This document shows positions 30,593 to 39,043 of a stretch of DNA of 64,000 nt, piece by piece; position 1 is the first letter of the stretch, and every line of letters starts with the position of its first letter. The position numbers were made by a program, and so were the translations under genes. The stretch is from Mucilaginibacter sp. 44-25. GTDB taxonomy: Bacteria > Bacteroidota > Bacteroidia > Sphingobacteriales > Sphingobacteriaceae. Under the pieces are notes generated by a model that was not told where the DNA came from, searched no databases, and was given only the letters and a program-made list of their open reading frames with translations. The stretch covers positions 1 through 64,000 of the forward strand of contig MKTS01000004.1 of assembly GCA_001898335.1 (NCBI GenBank). Direction: 5' to 3'.

Positions 30593-31893
30593 TGCACAAT
30601 ATTTAACCTCCCTTCTGTAGAATAGCTGTTACTGTGGTGGTACACCGCAATGGCTTCGTCATAAATATGGTTCAACTTTTTTAAGCGTTTATCCCAGCGA
30701 TGTTCGTTGGCACACAGCAGTGTTGTTTGGTGCATATCTGTCAATATCCAGGTGTTGTTGAGCAAAATATTTATAACAGATGTAAACTGTTGGAGCATGT
30801 TATCGTAAGTATCAACAGGTACCTTTAACCCGCACTTAGAACATATAACATCGCCCATACCACAATGGTCCGGCGTAAGTGTTGGCACGCCATTGCTCAT
30901 GGCTTCAAATATTACGGCTGGGTTATCCTCGGCAATGCTGGTCATGATGTGTAAATGGCCGGCGGCCATCAATCGCACAGCCTGCTTACGTGGCAAATGC
31001 CCATGGAAGATCACCTTGTCTGCCATCTTATTCTCAGTGGTGTATTGTTTAAGCTCATCCCGCAGCGGGCCATCACCCAAAACATTCAATACCCAATTAT
31101 CTCTTGGTACAGCAGCCAATGCCTGCAGGCACATTTTTAGATTTTTGCGTTCATTTAACGTGCCGCTCCAAACCAGTTGCACCTTATCAGCCATGTTATT
31201 AAATTTATTCACTGCCGGGAACACATCGCCGGCTATTCCCTGCTCTGGCAGATAGTAGCTTTCCCGGTTAAAATATTGCTTAATGGTTTCCTGTCCTAAA
31301 CGTGTAGCCGCTATTAATACATCAGCCTTCTTAAACGCAAGCCTTATTCTCATGGAGTATTTGAGCTGATATTTGTTGATGTAATTTTTAAGGGTAAATT
31401 TTATTCTCGTTCCAAAGGGTAACCCTGCTAATAGTTGCTTGTCTATTATCTTCATTCCTCCAATTGGCCCCCACACCATTGGCTTGCCCAGCTTTCTCAG
31501 GAAACCCGGCTCACGGAAACCAATTGGCCCGAGCTGGTGTACTACATCTATATTCACTTCCTTTATTAAATCCTGCGCAACTTTCAGCGCTTGTTTTTGC
31601 CATATGTAATAAGCCAAATAAAAGAACCAGCCCAAGCCGGCCTTATTTAACAGGTTAATGGTTTTGGCTACCCAACCGGCCTCCACTTCAATAAACCTGG
31701 CTCCCGGCAACGGGTTGTTCTCAATATACTGCCTTAACGTTTGGGTATCGCCCATATGGTCATCAGACATGCCATACAATACCCAAAGATCATGCTCCCC
31801 GGCCAGGTGCATCACGGTGTTCCAGGCCGCAGCATATTCCGACCCCCGCGTTGGGGATATGGCGTAAGCTGATATGAGGAGCTTTTTTTTCAA
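30589..31893 (-). CDS. GT4 family glycosyltransferase
   Basis: 434-residue glycosyltransferase. It appears to start with TTG, overlapping the upstream stop (TTGA), so that the conserved KKKLLISAYAISPTRGSE opening is kept. GPIGG near residue 140 and the EX7E stretch EDNPAVIFEAMSNGVPTLTP near 322-341 define the GT4 family. A cysteine pair near 352-355 (CSKCG) is unusual. Functions with the neighbouring transferases in repeat-unit assembly at the cytoplasmic face of the inner membrane. Confidence 0.88.
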   Translation of the reverse strand: MKKKLLISAYAISPTRGSEYAAAWNTVMHLAGEHDLWVLYGMSDDHMGDTQTLRQYIENNPLPGARFIEVEAGWVAKTINLLNKAGLGWFFYLAYYIWQKQALKVAQDLIKEVNIDVVHQLGPIGFREPGFLRKLGKPMVWGPIGGMKIIDKQLLAGLPFGTRIKFTLKNYINKYQLKYSMRIRLAFKKADVLIAATRLGQETIKQYFNRESYYLPEQGIAGDVFPAVNKFNNMADKVQLVWSGTLNERKNLKMCLQALAAVPRDNWVLNVLGDGPLRDELKQYTTENKMADKVIFHGHLPRKQAVRLMAAGHLHIMTSIAEDNPAVIFEAMSNGVPTLTPDHCGMGDVICSKCGLKVPVDTYDNMLQQFTSVINILLNNTWILTDMHQTTLLCANEHRWDKRLKKLNHIYDEAIAVYHHSNSYSTEGRLNIVQ

Positions 31894-32669
31894 AGCGTTG
31901 CAAATTTGTTTACCGAGCGGAAAGGATCTTTATACCACAGGCGCCAACGTAACCTGTTCAATTTGTTAAACAAGCCGGATATCAGGAAACTACTCCATGA
32001 CAGGTTCCGTTTCATCACGGCAAGTTCTTCGGTATGCATTTTTTTCACATCATTGCTCACACCTAAGGTGCGCATACAGGCAATGTGCTCGTCAATATGT
32101 TTTATCTTATAACCGGCATGTTTTATCCTCAAAAACATATCGTAGTCCATGGCTATCTTATAGGCAGGGTCATACCCACCAACCGCCTTGTAAACGCCAT
32201 TTCTAACAAAACAGGTAGGATGCATAATGTACATACCGTAATTAAGCCAGCCTATTTTACTTTTCTTGATTCGTTTAAAACCATTATCACCTATCAGCAA
32301 TAAATTAGCGCAGCACACATCATCATTGGCGTAGGTGTTTATCATCATCAATTCAACGGCATCCTGCATATACCAGTCGTCGGCGTTTATCATGCCAATC
32401 CATTGCCCTGTAGCGCGGGCAATGCCTTTGTTAAAGCCATCGGCAATACCTTTATCAGGCTCACTTACAATTACAGCTATTCTGTCGCGATATTTTTCAA
32501 TAATGTCCAGCGTACCGTCTGTTGAACCGCCATCCATCACGATGTACTCAATATTTTTATAGGTTTGGTTAAGTACGCTTAAAATAGTTTGCTCGATGGT
32601 ATCAACCGCGTTAAGCACTATTGTTATGATACTTACTTTGGGGTTTGCAGTGTAATTTTGTGTATTCAT
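31890..32669 (-). CDS. GT2 family glycosyltransferase
   Basis: 259-residue GT-A fold enzyme. It opens VSIITIVLNAVDTIEQTI, then SVLNQTYKNIEYIVMDGGSTD near 36-56, a metal-binding MINADDW (DXD-like) near 96, and a later GGYDPAYKIAMDYDMFLR. This is the WcaA/EpsE-like pattern of inverting transferases. Gap to wzy is six bases and it overlaps the next GT4 gene by four. Sugar specificity unknown. Confidence 0.9.
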   Translation of the reverse strand: MNTQNYTANPKVSIITIVLNAVDTIEQTILSVLNQTYKNIEYIVMDGGSTDGTLDIIEKYRDRIAVIVSEPDKGIADGFNKGIARATGQWIGMINADDWYMQDAVELMMINTYANDDVCCANLLLIGDNGFKRIKKSKIGWLNYGMYIMHPTCFVRNGVYKAVGGYDPAYKIAMDYDMFLRIKHAGYKIKHIDEHIACMRTLGVSNDVKKMHTEELAVMKRNLSWSSFLISGLFNKLNRLRWRLWYKDPFRSVNKFATL

Positions 32670-32675
32670 GGCAAA

Positions 32676-33947
32676 TTAGTAGGCAAATTGGTTTAAAGGC
32701 TGTCCGGCTGCTTCGCGCTGCTCACTCAGGAAGAGCAAATGGTTAAAGTTGAGGTAACTGAAGCCAAGAGTTACCATCAGGACACTCATTTCCACGTTGA
32801 AAAAAGCTGTTACAATATAATTGGTCAGAAAAAGGCTGATGATACACCCTACAGATAGCGCGGCGAACAACTTGATCACCGGCCGGCCGTTTGTAGTGGC
32901 ATATTTACGCCAGTTAACAACAGTTAGCCTTATAAAAACAAACGCATAGGCTACAATACCCAGCATACCTGTTTTTATTAGCAGATAGAGCCAGCCGTTA
33001 TGCAGCACCGGGATAAATTCGTAATCGGTATCCTCGCCCAAACGCAGAAAAGTTTTGAGATCTACCAGTTTACCCAGGCCACCGAAGACCCAATCCTTCG
33101 TATCGCCCTGCATGTATTGGTTAAGCGCCATGAAAGATTCATAACCGCGGTATTTAGTATTGATATCTTCCTCTGTGCTGTAATCACCGACACTCAATTC
33201 GTTGAAAGAGCCAAGTAGTTTGTCGATAAAAGAAGTTGACGACGCGGTAGGTCTGAAAATATCGAGTGGTACAAATGATAATAGCACTACCAATATAAAT
33301 GATGCCGGCAGCACCCATTGCCTTTTCAGTTTATCGGCAACTAAAAGTATTACAAAACAAAGCGTAATGATAAGATAGGTGCGTGATGCACACATGTAAA
33401 TGCCAAAAGCATTAACTGCCAGAAACAAACTAAAGTAAAACCTGCTAAACAGTTTAATATTGAACTTCTTAGTGAGCAGTAATATGGCAAACGCTAAAGG
33501 CGGCCCGGGCGTACCAACAATGCCAATAGCATAGTGTGCAGAGTAAGGATCGGTAAGTGAACCAAAACCTATGTAGTATACCGAAATACCGGTAACCAGC
33601 AGCGAAGTTAGTAAGCCGGCGTAAACCAATACTTTTAAAAACTCATCGATCTTTAAATGGCAGGCAAGCAAAATACCGGTAAGTATAAAAAGCACCGGTA
33701 GCATGAAATAATAAATATCCTTTAATATGAGGTAATTGTTGTTTGAGAAACCTGCAAACATGCCTAACACAATCGGAATAATAAGAATAGCGAACAGCCT
33801 TATCAGCCTAAGGGCAGACACATGCCTTTCTAAAGGCATAGCGATGATGATGATAGATACGCCAATAACAATTGCCTGCATGTGGAAAAAGGACGCCACA
33901 ACCAGCAACAATAATAAGGCAGAATAAAACTTCGCTCTCAATGCCAT
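32676..33947 (-). CDS. O-antigen ligase/polymerase-like membrane protein (putative Wzy)
   Basis: 423 residues with 10-12 predicted helices and a large periplasmic loop around residues 225-300 that includes the TSSTSFIDKLLGSFNELS segment. This topology, and the position between flippase and glycosyltransferase genes, fit a Wzy polymerase that joins lipid-linked repeat units at the periplasmic face. Sequence motifs for this family are weak, so the call rests on topology and context; an O-antigen ligase is the alternative. Confidence 0.78.
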   Translation of the reverse strand: MALRAKFYSALLLLLVVASFFHMQAIVIGVSIIIIAMPLERHVSALRLIRLFAILIIPIVLGMFAGFSNNNYLILKDIYYFMLPVLFILTGILLACHLKIDEFLKVLVYAGLLTSLLVTGISVYYIGFGSLTDPYSAHYAIGIVGTPGPPLAFAILLLTKKFNIKLFSRFYFSLFLAVNAFGIYMCASRTYLIITLCFVILLVADKLKRQWVLPASFILVVLLSFVPLDIFRPTASSTSFIDKLLGSFNELSVGDYSTEEDINTKYRGYESFMALNQYMQGDTKDWVFGGLGKLVDLKTFLRLGEDTDYEFIPVLHNGWLYLLIKTGMLGIVAYAFVFIRLTVVNWRKYATTNGRPVIKLFAALSVGCIISLFLTNYIVTAFFNVEMSVLMVTLGFSYLNFNHLLFLSEQREAAGQPLNQFAY

Positions 33948-33953
33948 ACGCTT

Positions 33954-34589
33954 TCAATTATACGTGTTATCCTTTATGTAAACCGCCGGGTTGCCTGCCC
34001 ACACCTGCTCATCGGGGATGCTTTTAAAAACTACCGAACCTGCGCCCACAATTGCATTTTTACCAATAGTTACGCCTTTTAATATAGTAGTATGGCCGCC
34101 AATAAAGGCACCATCCATTATGGTTACCGGCTTTGAGCGTACACCCTCAATACTCTCGGGTATTTGGTTTCTTATCCGCGCATCAAGCGAATGGAAGTCA
34201 GTATCATAGATCACCGTATTGATGCCTATTTTCACGTTGTTACCGATACTGATCTTACTGTGGCATATTATAGCGATAGAGGTGACACCCACATTATCGC
34301 CAATGCTTATTTCCGCCCCTTTGGCTGCTACGAAATAGCATTGTTGCTGCCTGCCGCCCATGGCATGATATTTACCGCTGTTGAACCAAAACCCCTTCCC
34401 GATAGAGAACTTACCTTCCATATTTATATCAAGGATAGGGATGCCAAATCCTACAAAATCTTTATGGAACCGGACACCGTTAAGGTTGAACTTAAATGTG
34501 GTTATAACATGCGAATAAACCCGTGCAGCACGATAGTAAACTACCCGCATGCCCCTGTAAGCCTTTCGTATGTAGTATGGTAAAGCCAT
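33954..34589 (-). CDS. Left-handed beta-helix acyltransferase
   Basis: 211 residues, hexapeptide repeats from about 70 onward: ISIGDNVGVTSIAIICHSKISIG, VIYDTDFHSLD with a likely catalytic His, then IMDGAFIGGHTTILKG and IGKNAIVGAGSVVFKS, ending VWAGNPAVYIK. Fourth such enzyme in the cluster, lying between wzy and wzx with short gaps (6 and 15 bases). Predicted to acetylate a repeat-unit sugar. Confidence 0.87.
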   Translation of the reverse strand: MALPYYIRKAYRGMRVVYYRAARVYSHVITTFKFNLNGVRFHKDFVGFGIPILDINMEGKFSIGKGFWFNSGKYHAMGGRQQQCYFVAAKGAEISIGDNVGVTSIAIICHSKISIGNNVKIGINTVIYDTDFHSLDARIRNQIPESIEGVRSKPVTIMDGAFIGGHTTILKGVTIGKNAIVGAGSVVFKSIPDEQVWAGNPAVYIKDNTYN

Positions 34590-34604
34590 GTTACACTATG
34601 CTAC

Positions 34605-35966
34605 TTATCTGGCCAGCAAACCTGCCGCCGTGCCGTTTATTATCTTTTTAGTTTGTACCGAAAATGCTATACCCATCACAATAAAAATAATGGTGTTGGA
34701 TGTTGTTACCCCTGCAAGTCCCCAATATTTGCCTAATAGTATTGAAAGCGGAATATTGATGAGCGCGCAAAAAATACTGAGATATAATTGCAGCCGTATT
34801 TTACTAATGCCATTTAGAAATTGCACGTACATAGCCTGCCAGATAAGCGCTATGGTATAAATGCACATAGCCAGCGAAAGAGTGAACGGAACGCTTACAC
34901 CGTCTACAAGCCAAAGCTTGTAAATTACCGGTGAGCATATAAGCAACATTACGGTACATAAGCTCAATCCCAGCCAAAGCTTATTCATTTTGCCAAGCGT
35001 TAGCCTTATCCAATCCATATCTTTCTTTACATAAGCTTCTGTAAAGGCGCTCCACAAGGGCGTAATGATCATGATAAAAACCATTAGTACAACCGAAAAC
35101 AGCTTATAAGCAATATTGAATGTGGTTACCTCTCTCGGGCTGAATAATTGGCTAATAACAATGTTATCTGTTTCGTACAACACCAAAGTACCTATTTGTA
35201 TAATAAAGAACGCGCCACCTGCAGATAGTAATTGACGGGCATACTTATATTTTACCGATTTGAAGGTGGGCGATAAAGAACTATAATCGCCGCTATAAAA
35301 GTAAAAGCTTGCAAAAAGCAACACTATTAACGGAATGCCTGTCACCACATACACCAAATATGTTAATGAACCTGCCGTAAAATTGGTAAGGATAACCACA
35401 CTGATGATAGTAACCGCCTGGCCCAAAACATTAACTAAAGCAGGCAATGCGGGTTTTTGATTGGCGGTAAGTACGGTGTTTATTAACTGAACAATAAATT
35501 GAAGGCAAAAGAAAATAAAGATGATGGCAACCAAATGGTTAAGATTGGGTAACTCATTAGTTGGCACATTTAATATGCCGTGCCAGTTGATGTACGGATT
35601 AACAAAGCAAAATAATACCAGTAAAGCACCGGATATAGCAGTAAGCATAGCGTAAGTAGAACTGATATGGCTTTGACCTTCCGAGAAATTACCCAAAGCA
35701 ACATCCTCAGCCAGTTTATTTTTAAGGCCGTTACCCAGGCCCATATCAAACAGCGCCGCCCAGCTAATGATGGAACTTAGCGTTAGCCAAACGCCATAAT
35801 TGGTTGCACCAACGTAGCTGATAGTGAGTGGGATAAGCGCAAACGAGCAAACAACCCCTCCGCTTTTGATCAATAGTGATTGAAAAATATTTTTCTTTGC
35901 CCTTAACGACCGCTCGTGGCCTTTGGTAAAAAAGCTGCGAAAATTTGTTTGAACTACCTGCAACAT
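34605..35966 (-). CDS. Polysaccharide flippase (Wzx-like)
   Basis: 453 residues from the ATG at 35966 (a GTG one codon upstream is possible). Twelve or more predicted helices of the MOP exporter fold; the conserved N-terminal segment includes KSGGVVCSFALIPLTISYVG, then NYGVWLTLSSIISWAALFDMGLGNGLKN, typical of Wzx/RfbX proteins. It should move the lipid-linked repeat unit across the inner membrane. It begins seven bases after wzc. Confidence 0.9.
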   Translation of the reverse strand: MLQVVQTNFRSFFTKGHERSLRAKKNIFQSLLIKSGGVVCSFALIPLTISYVGATNYGVWLTLSSIISWAALFDMGLGNGLKNKLAEDVALGNFSEGQSHISSTYAMLTAISGALLVLFCFVNPYINWHGILNVPTNELPNLNHLVAIIFIFFCLQFIVQLINTVLTANQKPALPALVNVLGQAVTIISVVILTNFTAGSLTYLVYVVTGIPLIVLLFASFYFYSGDYSSLSPTFKSVKYKYARQLLSAGGAFFIIQIGTLVLYETDNIVISQLFSPREVTTFNIAYKLFSVVLMVFIMIITPLWSAFTEAYVKKDMDWIRLTLGKMNKLWLGLSLCTVMLLICSPVIYKLWLVDGVSVPFTLSLAMCIYTIALIWQAMYVQFLNGISKIRLQLYLSIFCALINIPLSILLGKYWGLAGVTTSNTIIFIVMGIAFSVQTKKIINGTAAGLLAR

Positions 35967-35973
35967 CACTTAT

Positions 35974-38370
35974 TTATTTTACAGTAGGCTTAAGCTTTTT
36001 CATAAAAGACAGGAACTTATTACCCTCATCTATCTCCGCGTAATTGTAATTACCATAGCCATAACCGTAACCGGTGATGTTATTGGTGCTCAGCTCAATA
36101 TCATTTACAATAAGGTACAGTTGTTTTACCTTTCGGTATTTTTGCAGATCGTTTACGATATTCAGTTGCGACTTGTAGGTGTAATTTTGTCGCATTACAT
36201 AGCAGGTAACATCGGCAAATTCTTCTATCACCAGGGCATCCGATACCTGGCCAACGGGCGCTGTATCAATGATCACGTAATCAAATTTTACCCGCAATTC
36301 CTCAATCAACTCCTTAAGCCTGCTGCTCATCAATATTTCAGCAGGGTTAGGCGGTATTGTGCCCGACGAGATAAAATAGAAATTTTCATTAAAGGTGGAT
36401 GGATGTATCAGATCATCTATACAATCCTTATCAGGCGTTATCACGTAATCAGTAAAGCCATAGCTGGCCTGTGTTCCCAGGTATTTCAACAACTTCGGCT
36501 TGCGCAGGTCAAGCTCCAGCAATACCACCTTTTTACCCGATAGTGCAATTGAGTTACCCAGGTTTAAAGAGATAAAGGACTTGCCTTCGCCGCTCATGCT
36601 TGATGTGAACATGATAACGTTCGATTTTCCCCCATCTGTAATGTATTTGAGATTGGTCCGCAGTGCACGGATCTCTTCGCTTATCACGGTGCGGGCCTCG
36701 TTATAAACCAGCATTTTTTGCTTATGGTTATTCTTGCTTATCTGGCCCAGCACAGCAACGGTAGTATGCTTCTCAATGTCATCCTTTTTGCTGATACGGT
36801 TATTGGTGACCTGTCTGATACCAAGGCCAGCTGCCGGTATAAATAAACCGAATAAGGATGCTATAGTATAAATAAAAGACTTTTTGGGAGCGAAAGGATC
36901 CTCATCACTTTCGGCATTATCCAATATGCGGCAGTTAGAGATAGTAGCCTTTTGAGAAATGGCGGTTTCTTCGCGTTTTTGAAGTAAAAAGAGGTAAAGA
37001 TCCTGCTTTAAGCTTTGCTGCCGCGAGTAATCCAGATAAACTCTTTCCTTTACCGGTGCATCAGCAATTTTATTACCGATAGCAGCATTTTGCCTCACTA
37101 TAGCAGATTGCGATATGTTAAGGCTGTGCTTGTAACTCTTTAAACTGGTTAACAACATATTGCGCGCTGTTTCTATCTGCTGATCCAGATTTTTGATGAT
37201 CGAACTCGACTCCTGCAGGTTGAGTTTTAATTGTTCGCGGCGCAACAGCATTTCATTGTAAGCGTTAATTGCACTACCGAAAGACATATCCTTGGTGATC
37301 AACGAACTGGGCACTACCTGCGAGTTTTTGCCGCTGCTCACGTAACGGTAAAGGTCGTTAACTACGGCAAGCTGCACTTCGGTTTCGTTCAGCTTTTGCT
37401 GATAGTCGCTTGCGCCCTGTACCAGCGCTTTTGCCTGGGCATTAATGTCCGATATTTTGTTGTTGACCTTATATTTTTCCAGGTTCTTTTCTACTTTGCC
37501 CAATTCCGCGCTAACAACGGCGAGCCTGCTATCAATAAATTTAATGGTGCTATCGGCCATGCGTACCTTATTGGATAGATTGTTTTGCAGATAGAGCTCC
37601 ATAAATTTCTGCAGAATGAGTTCGCCGCGTTTGGCATTTCCATAGCTTAACTGCACACCTATTACGGTTGATTGCTTATCGCTCAGCGATGCAACAAACC
37701 TGGCTGCCAGTTCATTCTCAGCTTTCTTGATAGATTTTACCGTTATTTTATAATTGCCATTGGGGTGGAAATACGCAGTTTTTTCGAGATTGATAGAATA
37801 GTCAGGCAGTTTGGTTGGCGAGCCGAAAGTCCCTTTAATATCAAGGTCACTATCAGCATCTGTTAATTGATAATGTTGGTTATCAAGCACCACGATGTTG
37901 TAATTATTTGACCGGGTTACTTCATTATTTGAAAGAACGATATTGAAAGGCGCGTTATCAAAAAGCTCCTTTTTCATGAGGCCGCTTTTATCGTACAAAT
38001 GGACATTGATATTCATTTCAGTGATCACACGTCGCAACAGATTGCGCGACTCGAGCACCCTTACCTCATTGTATGAATTGCTTTTGATGTCGAAAAGGGC
38101 CGACAGGTCGGAGTTCACACCATTGGATAGTAGTTTGGATGGTGAGTTTTTCTCATCCTCAATAATGATCTTTCCGGTAACATTCCATTGCTTTGGAGTA
38201 TATTGGATAAAAAGGAAACCTATTAGTAAACTTACCAGCACGCCGCCTGCAAAAAGGTACCAATAATTACCTATCACAGCAAGCAGTTGCCTTACCTCGC
38301 CTACATCATCCTGTTTTTTGTAGGTAAAATCCAGTTTGTCAGCTAATATGTCCCTGTCAATCATATTCAT
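35974..38370 (-). CDS. wzc: Wzc-like tyrosine kinase and polysaccharide co-polymerase
   Basis: 798 residues from the ATG at 38370; an in-frame TTG at 38388 and an ATG at 38364 are alternatives. Wzz domain with a first membrane helix near 35-55, a long periplasmic coiled-coil region with a GNVR-like part, a second helix near 500-520, then a BY-kinase domain: Walker A SSMSGEGKS near 590, the A' motif LLELDLRKP, and YVIIDTAPVGQVSDA near 700. The tail is tyrosine-rich (YGYGYGNYNYAE), the expected autophosphorylation cluster. It controls chain length and export together with Wza. Head gene of the main exopolysaccharide operon, preceded by a perfect four-unit 9-bp repeat array. Confidence 0.93.
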   Translation of the reverse strand: MNMIDRDILADKLDFTYKKQDDVGEVRQLLAVIGNYWYLFAGGVLVSLLIGFLFIQYTPKQWNVTGKIIIEDEKNSPSKLLSNGVNSDLSALFDIKSNSYNEVRVLESRNLLRRVITEMNINVHLYDKSGLMKKELFDNAPFNIVLSNNEVTRSNNYNIVVLDNQHYQLTDADSDLDIKGTFGSPTKLPDYSINLEKTAYFHPNGNYKITVKSIKKAENELAARFVASLSDKQSTVIGVQLSYGNAKRGELILQKFMELYLQNNLSNKVRMADSTIKFIDSRLAVVSAELGKVEKNLEKYKVNNKISDINAQAKALVQGASDYQQKLNETEVQLAVVNDLYRYVSSGKNSQVVPSSLITKDMSFGSAINAYNEMLLRREQLKLNLQESSSIIKNLDQQIETARNMLLTSLKSYKHSLNISQSAIVRQNAAIGNKIADAPVKERVYLDYSRQQSLKQDLYLFLLQKREETAISQKATISNCRILDNAESDEDPFAPKKSFIYTIASLFGLFIPAAGLGIRQVTNNRISKKDDIEKHTTVAVLGQISKNNHKQKMLVYNEARTVISEEIRALRTNLKYITDGGKSNVIMFTSSMSGEGKSFISLNLGNSIALSGKKVVLLELDLRKPKLLKYLGTQASYGFTDYVITPDKDCIDDLIHPSTFNENFYFISSGTIPPNPAEILMSSRLKELIEELRVKFDYVIIDTAPVGQVSDALVIEEFADVTCYVMRQNYTYKSQLNIVNDLQKYRKVKQLYLIVNDIELSTNNITGYGYGYGNYNYAEIDEGNKFLSFMKKLKPTVK

Positions 38371-38471
38371 CCAAATTTTAGATAGCAAATAGCGGCTGGG
38401 CGGAAGGCTTATTGCTGGTGTTCTCTTGTACTAATTTAATTAAATAGGATTGTTCAGTTTAAGGATACACA

Positions 38472-38507
38472 ACAATGGATAAAGTGAATACAGTGGATGG
38501 AATGAAC
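38472..38507 (-). promoter_or_regulatory. Four contiguous 9-bp repeats upstream of wzc
   Basis: Read on the minus strand: GTTCATTCC, ATCCACTGT, ATTCACTTT, ATCCATTGT, four head-to-tail 9-bp units without any spacer, sharing the core RTYCAYT. They lie 102-137 bases before the wzc start. An isolated unit in opposite orientation, GTTCAGTTT, is at 38452-38460. The rest of the 260-base gap between wzc and the terminator holds no other feature I can name. Confidence 0.75.
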
Positions 38508-38630
38508 AAAAAGAATGGCCGGAAAGCTCATAGATCAACCGGCTAAACAAAAAAACGGTAACAGGTCTACATAGTTAAACTTTAAAGCGTATGCCGTTTG
38601 TACGTTATGCCGAATACGCTGTATATAAAC

Positions 38631-38659
38631 AAGTAACCCCGCTTTTTGCGGGGTTACTT
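38631..38659. terminator. Strong hairpin between the LuxR-type gene and wzc
   Basis: A perfect 12-bp stem, AAGTAACCCCGC with GCGGGGTTACTT, closed by a TTTTT loop, 21 bases after the stop of the LuxR-type gene. It separates the adhesin operon from the exopolysaccharide operon; the symmetric arms could act in both directions. Confidence 0.8.
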
Positions 38660-38680
38660 ACACACTATGAAATCCTCTAA

Positions 38681-39019
38681 CTATTCCCTGTCATCATAAA
38701 ACCCGGGAGCAATTGCCACGGACAGCAATATACCCATGTGCTTATCCAACAATTTTTTCCACCAAAACTGGTAATTACGCGGGTAAACAACCCTGTCGTG
38801 ATGGTCTTTGCGGCCAAGTTCCTCAAGCGCGAGTAACTTGTACATTACCCTGCGTGAGTGATCAACCACCGCATGCGACCGTTTGGTGTAACCTAATGCC
38901 TGGTTAATTTCACGATTAGTTTTACCCAGTAAGATCAGGTTAAAAATATCGATATGATGGGTTGAAAACCCCTTCGTTTTTAAAGTTGGTCTGGTTGAAA
39001 AAATTACGTTAGTTTTCAT
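38681..39019 (-). CDS. Stand-alone LuxR-type HTH protein
   Basis: 112 residues. Residues about 18-75 match a GerE/LuxR C-terminal DNA-binding domain: HHIDIFNLILLGKTNREINQALGY, then a recognition-helix region followed by VMYKLLALEEL. There is no receiver or ligand domain, so activity would be set by abundance or a partner. It lies 24 bases after the OmpA/PD40 gene and just before a terminator, so it is probably the last gene of the adhesin operon. It is also directly upstream of the wzc operon, which makes it a candidate local regulator linking the two. Confidence 0.72.
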   Translation of the reverse strand: MKTNVIFSTRPTLKTKGFSTHHIDIFNLILLGKTNREINQALGYTKRSHAVVDHSRRVMYKLLALEELGRKDHHDRVVYPRNYQFWWKKLLDKHMGILLSVAIAPGFYDDRE

Positions 39020-39043
39020 TGCTTTACTTCTCCTTTACATTTT

